From: Paracnuella aquatica | GTDB taxonomy: Bacteria > Bacteroidota > Bacteroidia > Chitinophagales > Chitinophagaceae | Length of the DNA: 64,000 bases | Reading direction: 5' to 3' | Assembly (NCBI RefSeq): GCF_003332885.2 | Contig: NZ_QOWJ01000012.1 | Location: 86,999-150,998, forward strand | Shown: positions 9,271 to 17,460 of the stretch, one piece after another | Layout of the letters: the number at the start of each line of letters is the position of its first letter | Numbering within the stretch: the stretch's first letter is position 1 | Notes under the pieces: model-generated | What the model was told of the DNA's origin: nothing | What the model saw: only the letters and a program-made list of their open reading frames with translations | Database searches by the model: none | Position numbers and translations under genes: made by a program

Positions 9271-9912
9271 CTACTGCCTTTCAAACTGCAAATACCCAAA
9301 ATACTGCGGTAAATGAAAATTGGGTTGCGGGGCATCAATGGGCGTCCAAGACAAAAAATGCTGTGCGGCTAACTTGTCGCCGCATTTATAAAAATTGCCC
9401 CTGCATTGCAGGCCGGGCCATTTTCCAGGATGGTGATTTTGTAATACGACAAACGGAATTTGCACCAGCAACTGCCAGTGGTACATTCCGTTTGCTATTA
9501 GCGCCACCTGGCTGTGTGTGGTAATTGCCTTCACCAAAGTATCTGGTAAAAATTCACGTTGCTCTTTGCTGTTACCGTATGCACCCAACGCAGTGCCAAT
9601 GCAATTGAATTCAAAATTGTAATACCCTTCTTCGGCCGTTGCAATAAAAAATTCTACGCAACTGTCTTCGTACACCGGGCTGTTGATTGTTTTGTTTTCC
9701 GCCCTTATTTGCCTTTCCTGCACTTCATATAGCAGTACAATTCTGTCATCGGTATAAGCAATGCGAAAGCTTATTGTTGCATCGGTTGCAAATTGCGGCC
9801 ACGGCTGGTGTGCAAGTGTATGTTGCGCCAGTGCCTGCATTCTTGTTGTTAATGCATCAGGTGCTGTGTGTGGTGTTATGCCCGGTAAATATGGAATAGA
9901 GAGTTGCTGCAT
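9271..9912 (-). CDS. CBM9-like carbohydrate-binding domain protein (cytoplasmic)
   Basis: This 213-residue protein looks like a single carbohydrate-binding module family 9-like domain. Recognisable segments are VYEDSCVEFFI and YYNFEFNCIGTALGAYG, which match the conserved acidic and aromatic core of that beta-sandwich, and a C-terminal FHLPQYFGYLQFERQ close to the usual end. No signal peptide or membrane segment is visible, so unlike most carbohydrate-binding modules it seems to stay in the cytoplasm. It is encoded between nagB and the LacI gene on the same strand, with 29 bases to the LacI start and 66 from the nagB stop, and is probably cotranscribed with them. Function is unknown. A role in sensing or handling imported amino sugars is speculation. 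Confidence 0.7.
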   Translation of the reverse strand: MQQLSIPYLPGITPHTAPDALTTRMQALAQHTLAHQPWPQFATDATISFRIAYTDDRIVLLYEVQERQIRAENKTINSPVYEDSCVEFFIATAEEGYYNFEFNCIGTALGAYGNSKEQREFLPDTLVKAITTHSQVALIANGMYHWQLLVQIPFVVLQNHHPGKWPGLQCRGNFYKCGDKLAAQHFLSWTPIDAPQPNFHLPQYFGYLQFERQ

Positions 9913-9978
9913 GTTGCGCTAAAAGCAAGCCACCAGTTAGGTGGTGGCTGCTATATAAAGTTTTGTTTTTTGAATTCG

Positions 9979-11901
9979 TTAAAACCGCCAGCGTACAAAA
10001 GCTTCCATCGCCTCGTACTCGGCAAGCCCCAGCCTGTTATACTGGTCGGCGGTGGCTTTGTTGCGGTCTTCGGCACGCTGCCAAAACTCCCGCTGGTCGC
10101 TGCCCTGGAACACTACACCATCTTTCTGCGACTGGTGTTTAAATATACCGTGCCTTTTCTTTAAAACCTGGTCGGGGCTCATGGGCACTGCCATTTCAAT
10201 TTGGTCAATATCCCATTCGGCCCAGGCACCTTTGTACAGCCATATCCAACAGTCGGCCATGAACGGTTCGCCTTTCAGCCTGCGCACTGCTTCAAACACG
10301 CCTTCGAGGCAAACGCGGTGGGTGCCGTGCGGATCGGCCAGGTCGCCGGCGGCGTATATCTGGTGCGGCTTTACTTGTGCAATGATGTTGGTAATGATCG
10401 CGTAATCCGCTTCGCCAATCGGCTTTTTTTCAATAGTGCCAGTTTCATAAAAAGGCAGGTTCAGAAAATGCACCTGCTCTTCCGGAATGCCTACAAACCT
10501 ACAGGTTGCTTTTGCTTCGCCCTGGCGGATGATGCCTTTTACAAATTTGAGTGCATCAATATCCCGTTCGCCATTGCGTTTGTTTTGCAAAAAATAGTGC
10601 GCATCCTCGTAAATTTTTTCCGATGCCGCACACTGCACATTGAACTTACTGTTGTAGTCCCTTACAAACTCGATAAAGCGGAATGCTTCATCATCGGCCA
10701 CTGCAATATTTCCCGATGTTTGATAGGCCACATGCACTTCGTGGCCCTGGTCTACCAGGCGTTGAAAAGTGCCGCCCATCGAGATGATGTCATCATCGGG
10801 GTGCGGGCTGAAAATAAGCACGCTTTTCCTTGCTGGCTTCGCCCGTTCCGGCCGGTTTGAGTCGTCGGCATTGGGCTTGCCGCCGGGCCAGCCGGTAATG
10901 GTGTGCTGCAAGTGGTTAAAGACTTCGATGTTGATATCGTATGCCTGCCCGTGCAGCGCCAGCAGGCTGCTCAGGCCGTTTTCGTTGTAGTCGTTGTTGG
11001 TGAGTTTTAAAATGGGCTTGCCCAATGTAAGTGCCAGTTGCGTTACTGCTTTTTTGATCAGCGCAGTATCCCACACCACTTCGTCGGTGAGCCAAGGTGC
11101 TTTTCTGCGGGTCAAATCGGCCGCTGCGGCTTCGTCTAAAATAAACGCAACATTGTGGTGGCCCTGCAAATAAGATGCGGGCACAAACTCGGTTACGGGG
11201 CCTTCAATGGCTTGTTTTAAAATGCCCGATTTGCGTTCGCCCCAGGCAAGCAATACAACACGTTTGGCTTTTAAAATGGTGCCCACACCCATGGTGATGG
11301 CTTTGCGCGGCACACGGGCCATGCCGCCAAATTCAGGCGCTGCATCCGACCGCGTAACATGATCAAGTGTGATGAGGCGGGTACGTGATGCTTCATGAGA
11401 GCCCGGTTCGTTGAACCCAATATGCCCGTTGCGGCCGATGCCCAATAGTTGAAAATCGATGCCGCCATATCCTTCGATTTTTTGTTCGTAATCATCGCAA
11501 TGGCGGGCTACGCTGTCCTGTGGCGTAGTGCCGTCGGGGATAAAGCAATTGATCCCGTCAATGTCGACATGCGCAAACAAATTTTCCTGCATAAAATGCC
11601 GGTAACTCTGCAGGTTATCAGCAGTCAATCCAAAGTATTCATCGAGGTTGAATGTAACTACGTTTTTAAAACTCAGTCCTTCTTCCCGGTGCATGCGGAT
11701 CAGTTCGGTGTACACTCTTTTGGGCGTTGAGCCCGTTGCCAGTCCCAGCACGGCCCATTTTCCCTCGCCTGCACGCTGGCGTATGATGTCTGCTATTTCC
11801 TGCGCTACGGCGCCGGAGGCATCCACTGCCGATGCATATATTTTGGTGGCAATTTTTTCGTAGGCATACAACTGGTGCGGCACTATTGTCTCGGTGATCA
11901 T
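9979..11901 (-). CDS. nagB: Glucosamine-6-phosphate deaminase fused to a LmbE/PIG-L deacetylase domain
   Basis: The 640-residue product starts at the ATG at 11901. A TTG at 11925 would only add eight residues. Residues about 1-270 are NagB, with FNLDEYFGL and the active-site run GIGRNGHIGFNEPGS. NagB turns glucosamine-6-phosphate into fructose-6-phosphate and ammonia. From about residue 360 comes a LmbE-like domain with the zinc motif SPHPDDD near 368 and a second metal segment DPHGTHR near 528. LmbE proteins deacetylate N-acetylglucosaminyl compounds, so the fusion may join deacetylation to deamination in one polypeptide. That link is inference, but the same fusion is widespread in Bacteroidota. 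A palindromic operator lies 55 bases upstream of the start codon, and the gene heads the minus-strand group nagB, CBM9-like, lacI, kinase. Confidence 0.9.
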   Translation of the reverse strand: MITETIVPHQLYAYEKIATKIYASAVDASGAVAQEIADIIRQRAGEGKWAVLGLATGSTPKRVYTELIRMHREEGLSFKNVVTFNLDEYFGLTADNLQSYRHFMQENLFAHVDIDGINCFIPDGTTPQDSVARHCDDYEQKIEGYGGIDFQLLGIGRNGHIGFNEPGSHEASRTRLITLDHVTRSDAAPEFGGMARVPRKAITMGVGTILKAKRVVLLAWGERKSGILKQAIEGPVTEFVPASYLQGHHNVAFILDEAAAADLTRRKAPWLTDEVVWDTALIKKAVTQLALTLGKPILKLTNNDYNENGLSSLLALHGQAYDINIEVFNHLQHTITGWPGGKPNADDSNRPERAKPARKSVLIFSPHPDDDIISMGGTFQRLVDQGHEVHVAYQTSGNIAVADDEAFRFIEFVRDYNSKFNVQCAASEKIYEDAHYFLQNKRNGERDIDALKFVKGIIRQGEAKATCRFVGIPEEQVHFLNLPFYETGTIEKKPIGEADYAIITNIIAQVKPHQIYAAGDLADPHGTHRVCLEGVFEAVRRLKGEPFMADCWIWLYKGAWAEWDIDQIEMAVPMSPDQVLKKRHGIFKHQSQKDGVVFQGSDQREFWQRAEDRNKATADQYNRLGLAEYEAMEAFVRWRF

Positions 11902-11955
11902 GAATGGAATGATTTGCTGCGCCAAACTTATTCAATATAGTGCCCGCATGTTGGC

Positions 11956-11967
11956 GCAATCGTTTGA
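11956..11967. promoter_or_regulatory. Predicted LacI-family operator upstream of nagB
   Basis: GCAATCGTTTGA matches GCAAACGTTTGC at 10 of 12 positions. It lies 55 bases before the nagB ATG on the minus strand, a position suited to blocking the promoter of the nagB group. Confidence 0.5.
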
Positions 11968-12188
11968 TCAAGTCAAAGCTTGCATCATCAATGTTGCCGG
12001 CAACACAAATTGTTGTTTGCTTTTGTCCAGGCTCAGCTCTGTGCGCTACTGTGCATTTAGTATAGCTGTATTTAATTATTGACAGGGGTTTCAGTTGTCT
12101 AAAAAGCACACCCGCTACAGTATGTAAAGCTGTTTTTTTAGGTAAAAATGGTCGCAGCCCTCAGCGTATTGCGTTACTGGTGCATTGT

Positions 12189-12200
12189 GCAAACGTTTGT
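12189..12200. promoter_or_regulatory. Predicted LacI-family operator upstream of the GH109-type gene
   Basis: GCAAACGTTTGT matches the palindrome at 11 of 12 positions, 160 bases before the ATG. A TACCTTTG box at 12241-12248 fits the Bacteroidota -7 consensus TAnnTTTG, which places the operator just upstream of the predicted promoter. Confidence 0.6.
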
Positions 12201-12359
12201 TCATTTTGCCTGCTGTGCTGTGGTCCGGCAAAGAAAATTTTACCTTTGGCAAACCGGCGTCACTCCTGTTGTAACAGGCACCGGGTTGTTGCATACGGCA
12301 TTGCAATGTTCGGCACAGCACCATTTCTTTCACCCACTAAAACACACGACGCTTCCATT

Positions 12360-13787
12360 ATGAGCACAAACCGCAGAAGCTTTCTTCGCAATATTACTTT
12401 AGGCTCCGGCGCACTGGCCGTTGGCCTGCCCGCATGGGCCGCTACAGATGCAGCAAAAGACGAAGCCTTGCAACGCACCTACGACTGGGCGGCAAGGGGC
12501 CAGCGTTTCAACATGAGCGGTTATGCTGCGCCAAAAATCGACAAAGTGCGGATTGGCTTTATTGGGCTGGGCATGCGTGGCCCCGGCGCCGTTGATCGCA
12601 TTTCGCATATTGAAGGCGTGGAAATAAAAGCGCTGTGCGATAAAGACCCCAAACGTGCCAGTGATGCACAGGCTTATTTAACCAAAAAAGGCCTGCCCAA
12701 AGCAAAGGAATACAGCGGTGAAAACGGGTGGAAAGACATGATCAACAACGAGGAGCTGGACCTGGTGTACATCTGCACGCCATGGCACCTGCACACGCCC
12801 ATGTCGGTGTATGCAATGGAACATGGAAAACATGTTGCCTGCGAAGTGCCCATTGCCGTAACCTTGGACGAATGCTGGCACCTGGTGGAAACATCGGAAA
12901 AGACCCGCAAGCATTGCATGATGCTGGAAAACTGCTGCTATGATTTTTTCGAAATGCTCACCCTGAACATGGCCCGCAACGGTATGTTTGGCGAACTGGT
13001 GCATGCGGAAGGCGCTTATATCCACGACCTGCGCGACCTGAATTTTAGCAAAACTGGCTACGCAGATATGTGGCGTCTGAAAGAAAATTTCCGCAACGGC
13101 AGCTTGTATCCTACGCATGGATTAGGCCCGGTGGCGCAATGCCTCAACATCAACCGGGGCGATAAATTGAGCCATCTTGTTTCGATGTCGAGCGGCGATT
13201 TTATGATGGGTGCAATGGCCAGGGAAAAAGCAGCGCAAGACCCGTTTTATGCACCTTTTGCTGGTAAAACTTACCGCGGTAATATGAACACCACGCTAAT
13301 GCATACCGACAAGGGTAAAACCATCATGATCCAGCACGATGTTACATCGCCAAGGCCATACTCCCGCATCCACATGATCAGCGGCACCAAAGGTGCAGCA
13401 CAAAAATACCCGGCGCCGGAGCGCATTGCATTTGGCCACAGCTGGGTAAAAAGCGAAGAACTGAAAGAGCTGTATGCCAAATACACGCCGCCCATCATCA
13501 AGCATGTTGGCGAAATAGCCAAGCAAATTGGTGGTCATGGCGGTATGGACTTCATCATGGACTGGCGCCTGATCGATTGCCTGCGCAACGGCTTGCCGCT
13601 GGACCAGGATGTGTATGATGGTGTGTTGTGGAGTGCTGTTGGCCCGCTGAGCGAACGTTCGGTTGCAAAAAAATCTCGTACGGTTGATGTGCCCGATTTT
13701 ACCCGCGGTGCATGGAAAACAAACAAGGTGGTAAACCTGACGCTGGACGGCGGTGGTAATACTGCGGTGCGTAAAAAAGCATTGTAA
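12360..13787 (+). CDS. Secreted Gfo/Idh/MocA-type glycosidase, GH109 (alpha-N-acetylgalactosaminidase-like)
   Basis: I start at the ATG at 12360, which begins a twin-arginine-like leader (NRRSFLRN followed by a hydrophobic run ending AWA). A much longer GTG-start frame has no sensible leader. The mature protein has an NAD-binding Rossmann motif, IGFIGLGMRG near residue 66, the CTPWHLHTP loop, GKHVACEVP, and the GH109 landmark YPTHGLGPVAQC near 249. GH109 enzymes keep NAD bound and cleave terminal alpha-GalNAc by an oxidation, elimination and reduction cycle. The Tat leader fits export of a folded, cofactor-loaded protein. At 475 residues it matches the family length. Neighbouring PNGase, fucosidases and hexosaminidase support a glycan substrate. 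A few GH109-like proteins act on other glycosides, so the GalNAc specificity is not certain. Confidence 0.85.
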   Translation: MSTNRRSFLRNITLGSGALAVGLPAWAATDAAKDEALQRTYDWAARGQRFNMSGYAAPKIDKVRIGFIGLGMRGPGAVDRISHIEGVEIKALCDKDPKRASDAQAYLTKKGLPKAKEYSGENGWKDMINNEELDLVYICTPWHLHTPMSVYAMEHGKHVACEVPIAVTLDECWHLVETSEKTRKHCMMLENCCYDFFEMLTLNMARNGMFGELVHAEGAYIHDLRDLNFSKTGYADMWRLKENFRNGSLYPTHGLGPVAQCLNINRGDKLSHLVSMSSGDFMMGAMAREKAAQDPFYAPFAGKTYRGNMNTTLMHTDKGKTIMIQHDVTSPRPYSRIHMISGTKGAAQKYPAPERIAFGHSWVKSEELKELYAKYTPPIIKHVGEIAKQIGGHGGMDFIMDWRLIDCLRNGLPLDQDVYDGVLWSAVGPLSERSVAKKSRTVDVPDFTRGAWKTNKVVNLTLDGGGNTAVRKKAL

Positions 13788-13926
13788 TAAACGCTTCTGG
13801 TTAGCACAAAAGATTCATTTAATAAAACGACTTGTGCGCTATTGCATGTATCGCACCATCCTGCACTTGTATTAAGTTGTTGGCTGGGTGGACAGACTGC
13901 CGCTGCGCCGGGCATCATAAAACACT

Positions 13927-13938
13927 GCAAACGTTTGC
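13927..13938. promoter_or_regulatory. Predicted LacI-family operator upstream of PNGase (perfect palindrome)
   Basis: GCAAACGTTTGC is a perfect 12-bp palindrome with the central CG favoured by LacI-family regulators. It lies 163 bases before the PNGase ATG, almost the same spacing as the site before the GH109 gene (160). A TATGTTTA box at 13964-13971 is a possible -7 element. Confidence 0.65.
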
Positions 13939-14006
13939 GCAACTAAATCTGTCCAAACATTATTATGTTTATTCTTTCATGTTAGCAGAAGCAATCTCAT
14001 GTTCAC

Positions 14007-14040
14007 GAAGGCCAATATGTTTATATTGGTCTTCTTTGTT
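14007..14040 (+). terminator. Hairpin with U-rich tail between operator and PNGase start
   Basis: The arms 14007-14018 and 14023-14034 pair over 12 bases (one G-U pair) around a GTTT loop and are followed by CTTTGTTTG-like T-rich sequence. It could end the GH109 transcript or, if transcription starts near 13980, act as an attenuator in the PNGase leader. The ATG follows 61 bases later. Confidence 0.6.
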
Positions 14041-14100
14041 TGAAAATGCGTTGCCTGCTTTTGCCTGCGTGCCACTGGCATATCAAACCGCAATTGCGTA

Positions 14101-16026
14101 ATGAAGACCACTATTCATTTTGTATACTTTTTGTTCTTGATGCTGGCATGTGCGCCCAATGCACAAAGTGCTGATACGGTACGGGTGGTAACGCATAAAG
14201 CGGCCACCATTGTTACCGATCCGGCACAGGGTTTTAAATTGTATAAAGCATGGGGTGAATTCCCGGCTGCAACAGAACCCATCCGCCAAATTAAACTAAA
14301 GCTGAAGCTGGCTTGTCCCAACGAGTTTCGCTGCGCCGACTGGGATTATAAAGACCACATCACCATCAGGCGCACCGGCGGTGTTGGCGGCACCTCGCAA
14401 GACTATGAAATTGGCCGCATGCTTACACCTTATGGCGGCGCTTTTGGTAGGGGCTGGCAGTTTAATTGGGAAGTGGATGTGACCGATTTTAGCATGCTGC
14501 TGCGCGACTCGGTGGAAATTGAATACAACCACACCGGCTACGAACCATCGGAAGACCGCGGCTGGAGCCTTTCCCTCGAATTTGAGATCATTCGCGGAAA
14601 AGCTGCATGGGAGCCCATTGCCATTCAAAAAATATATGATGGTTCGTTTCGCTACGGCGACAGTGCCAACAGTATTGAAAACAGCCTGAAGCCTGTTTCG
14701 TTTGCAGCTGCAAATGGCGCAAGCATGGCGCGGTTGCGGGTGGTGCAAACGGGCCATGGCATGGACCGCCCCGATGGTTGCGGTGAGTTTTGCAACAAAT
14801 ACCGCGAGGTTTGGTTTGATGGCAAAATGCTGGACCGGCGGGCCATTTGGAAAAAATGCGGCGACAACCCGCTGTACCCGCAGGCCGGCACCTGGATCTA
14901 CGACCGTGCGGCATGGTGCCCCGGCGACCTGGTGCAACCCGACCTCTACGAACTGCCGGTGCAGCCGGGTAAGCAGCACACCATCGACATCAACATGCAG
15001 GTATACAACGCTGTAAACCCAAGTGCCGGTGAAGTGATTACGGCTTACCTGGTGCAGTATAAAAAGGCAGCGGTTGCACACGATGTACGCATCAATGATA
15101 TTGTTGCGCCTTCGGGCAAAGATGCGCACCGGCGGCACAATCCCGCAACCATGCAACCCACCGTGGTAGTGCAAAATATGGGCTCGGAAACAATGCGGAC
15201 AGTGCAGGTAAAATACGGCACCAAAGGCTTTGCGCCACAAACCTATACATGGCGAGGCACGCTGCTTCCGGCCGCTACGCAAACCGTTACGCTGCCTGGT
15301 ATCATCCGGAGCCATGCCGGCACAAATACATATGAAGTGGAATTGCTTAAACCCAATGGAAAGCAGGATGGAAATCAAAGCGACAACCTTTTAACAAATT
15401 TCTTTACTGCAGCACCGCGCCACGACAGCCTGCTGGTGGTGTACCTACTTACCAACAACCAACCGGCGCACAACAGTTATTCGCTTACCAACAGTAAGGG
15501 CGATACGGTGGCAAAACGTGCACTGGGCTCACTAGCCGCGAATCAATTGTACCCCGACACAGTGCGGCTGGCGCAAGGTATGTACCGCTTTGTTTTTTTG
15601 GACACCGCCGATAATGGATTGGAGTTTTGGGCCAATGCCCGTGGCGGCAGGGGCAAGCTGCGTTTGCTGAACGGAACCGGCGCCATGCTCAAAGATTTTG
15701 AATCAGATTTTGGGTCGTCGGTGCAATACGATTTTGAAGTGGGACCAACTCCCGATGCGGTTAAAAATGAAATGTCGTTTGGCCTGTACCCCACCCGCAC
15801 ACAGGACAAAACAACTTTTGACTTTTATGCCAACAACCCGCAGGATGTGGTGGTGCAACTGGTAACCGATCCCGGTGAGCAGGTTGTGGAATCACACCAC
15901 TATACGCAGCTAAAAGAAGGCCTGTTTACCTACGACTTGAGCCGCTATCCAAAGGGTCGGTTTTACCTTGTAGTAACCATCGGTGGCAAAGAGCAATTCA
16001 GGAAGCGCATCCGGCACAAAGAATAA
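14101..16026 (+). CDS. Peptide-N-glycosidase F with type IX sorting domain
   Basis: The 641-residue protein begins with a signal peptide ending NAQSA. Residues about 25-330 match PNGase F of Elizabethkingia in both beta-sandwich domains: EFRCADWD near 79 holds the counterpart of catalytic Asp60, YEIGRMLTPYGG and WEVDVTDF follow, DGCGEFC near 228 holds the counterpart of Glu206, and YDRAAWCPGD near 272 matches DRAGWCPG. PNGase F cleaves the bond between asparagine and the first GlcNAc of N-glycans. The protein is nearly twice the classical length. A middle Ig-like region is followed by a C-terminal domain (about 558-641) with the GLYPTRTQD, YDLSRYPKGRFYLVV and terminal basic KRIRHKE pattern of type A sorting domains. 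It should therefore be sent out by the type IX system, whose core gldKLMN genes lie at 53.4-58.4 kb. Confidence 0.85.
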   Translation: MKTTIHFVYFLFLMLACAPNAQSADTVRVVTHKAATIVTDPAQGFKLYKAWGEFPAATEPIRQIKLKLKLACPNEFRCADWDYKDHITIRRTGGVGGTSQDYEIGRMLTPYGGAFGRGWQFNWEVDVTDFSMLLRDSVEIEYNHTGYEPSEDRGWSLSLEFEIIRGKAAWEPIAIQKIYDGSFRYGDSANSIENSLKPVSFAAANGASMARLRVVQTGHGMDRPDGCGEFCNKYREVWFDGKMLDRRAIWKKCGDNPLYPQAGTWIYDRAAWCPGDLVQPDLYELPVQPGKQHTIDINMQVYNAVNPSAGEVITAYLVQYKKAAVAHDVRINDIVAPSGKDAHRRHNPATMQPTVVVQNMGSETMRTVQVKYGTKGFAPQTYTWRGTLLPAATQTVTLPGIIRSHAGTNTYEVELLKPNGKQDGNQSDNLLTNFFTAAPRHDSLLVVYLLTNNQPAHNSYSLTNSKGDTVAKRALGSLAANQLYPDTVRLAQGMYRFVFLDTADNGLEFWANARGGRGKLRLLNGTGAMLKDFESDFGSSVQYDFEVGPTPDAVKNEMSFGLYPTRTQDKTTFDFYANNPQDVVVQLVTDPGEQVVESHHYTQLKEGLFTYDLSRYPKGRFYLVVTIGGKEQFRKRIRHKE

Positions 16027-16051
16027 TTTTTTTCCATAAAATAGTAACAAC

Positions 16052-17398
16052 ATGTTACCACAACAACTGACGAAAACATTGGCCGGTGCGGCTTTGCTCT
16101 TTTCGGCAACGTTGCCTGCACAGGCCCAAACAAAAATTGCGGCTGATGATATCCGTGAGAAAATGCAATGGTTTGCCGATGCCAAACTGGGCATCTTTGT
16201 TCACTGGGGTATTTACGCCGTAAACGGCGTGGACGAAAGCTGGAGTTTTTACAACAAAAAGATCAGCCATGCTGATTACATGAAGCAGATGAGCGGTTTT
16301 ACTGCTTCGGGCTACAACCCCGAAGCATGGGCCGACCTCATTGCGGAAAGCGGTGCCCGGTATGCAGTGATCACCACCAAGCACCACGATGGTGTGGCAC
16401 TGTGGCCCACCAAGCAGGCGCATTACAGCGTGGTAAAAAACACACCTGCAAAAAGAGATTTGCTGACGCCGTTTTTTGCGGCGCTTGACAAGCGCAACAT
16501 CAAACGCGGCGCTTATTATTCGCTGCTCGATTGGAGCCATAAAGACTATCCCGCATTTACCAAAGACAGCAACCGGTACGCCATAAAGGACGACCCAAAA
16601 CGCTGGCAGCGGTTTCAACAATTTAATGAAGCGCAAATGCAGGAAGTGGCCACGTTGTTCAAACCCGACCTGTGGTGGTTTGACGGCGATTGGGAGCACA
16701 GTGCCGAAGAATGGAATTCGGAACGCATCCGCAAAAATATACTCGATGCAAAGCCGGCTGCCATCATCAACGGCAGGCTGCAGGGCTATGGCGATTATGT
16801 AACTCCGGAACAAAATTTTCCGGTAACGCGGCCGAGGTTTAACTGGTGGGAGCTGTGCATGACCATCAACAACAACTGGGGATACCAACCGCAGGATACG
16901 GCATGGAAAACACCATACGAAGTCATCACCATTTTTGCAGATGCGGTAAGCAACGGCGGCAACCTCTTGCTCGACATCGGGCCCATGCAGGATGGCACTA
17001 TTCCGCCGCAGCAGGTACATGTGTTGAAGGAGTTGGGCAAGTGGAATAAAAAACACGAAGCGGCCATTTTCGGAACGCTGGGCGGTTTGCCGCAAGGTCA
17101 TTTTTACGGCCCTTCTACATTGTCGAAAGACTCTGCTACTGTATACCTGTTTTTGCCGGGAAAAGTTACAGGCGATGTGGTGCTGAAGGGATTGAAGAAT
17201 AAGATAGCCAGCATTAAAGTAGTGGGCACCGGCCAAAGCCTATCGCATAAAGTGGTGGGTAAAATTTCGTGGAGCCCGGTGCCGGGTTTGGTATACATAC
17301 AAGTGCCCCCTACGGTGCAGGATGATTATATGTCGGTGCTGGAGCTAAAGCTGGATGGGCCGGTGAGTTTGTACCAGGGCATGGGCGGATTGCAGTAG
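16052..17398 (+). CDS. Secreted alpha-L-fucosidase, GH29 (first copy)
   Basis: A 448-residue protein with a signal peptide ending AQAQ and a GH29 barrel. Landmarks are WFADAKLGIFVHWGIYAV, YAVITTKHHDGVALW, and DLWWFDGDWEH near residue 210, where the first Asp is the expected nucleophile. LLLDIGPMQDG is the usual end of the barrel, followed by a beta-sandwich. GH29 enzymes remove alpha-linked fucose with retention. It starts 26 bases after PNGase and is likely cotranscribed with it, so core or antenna fucose on N-glycans is a natural substrate. Compared with the second copy at 19828 it is shorter and lacks a C-terminal discoidin-like domain, which suggests different linkage preferences. That is inference. 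Confidence 0.9.
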   Translation: MLPQQLTKTLAGAALLFSATLPAQAQTKIAADDIREKMQWFADAKLGIFVHWGIYAVNGVDESWSFYNKKISHADYMKQMSGFTASGYNPEAWADLIAESGARYAVITTKHHDGVALWPTKQAHYSVVKNTPAKRDLLTPFFAALDKRNIKRGAYYSLLDWSHKDYPAFTKDSNRYAIKDDPKRWQRFQQFNEAQMQEVATLFKPDLWWFDGDWEHSAEEWNSERIRKNILDAKPAAIINGRLQGYGDYVTPEQNFPVTRPRFNWWELCMTINNNWGYQPQDTAWKTPYEVITIFADAVSNGGNLLLDIGPMQDGTIPPQQVHVLKELGKWNKKHEAAIFGTLGGLPQGHFYGPSTLSKDSATVYLFLPGKVTGDVVLKGLKNKIASIKVVGTGQSLSHKVVGKISWSPVPGLVYIQVPPTVQDDYMSVLELKLDGPVSLYQGMGGLQ

Positions 17399-17455
17399 GG
17401 AGATGATGGATGATGGTGGGGAATTGGTAGTTAGTAGTTGATAGTGGGTGAATAA
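17398..17455. repeat. Degenerate GATGATGG / TAGTTAG-type intergenic repeat
   Basis: The spacer between the fucosidase and GH20 genes is made of near-repeats of GATGATGGATGATGG and TTGGTAGTTAGTAGTTGATA. The TAGTTGGTAGTTG vocabulary recurs at 45181-45200. Only one orientation is present here. Confidence 0.6.
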
Positions 17456-17460
17456 TTTAA

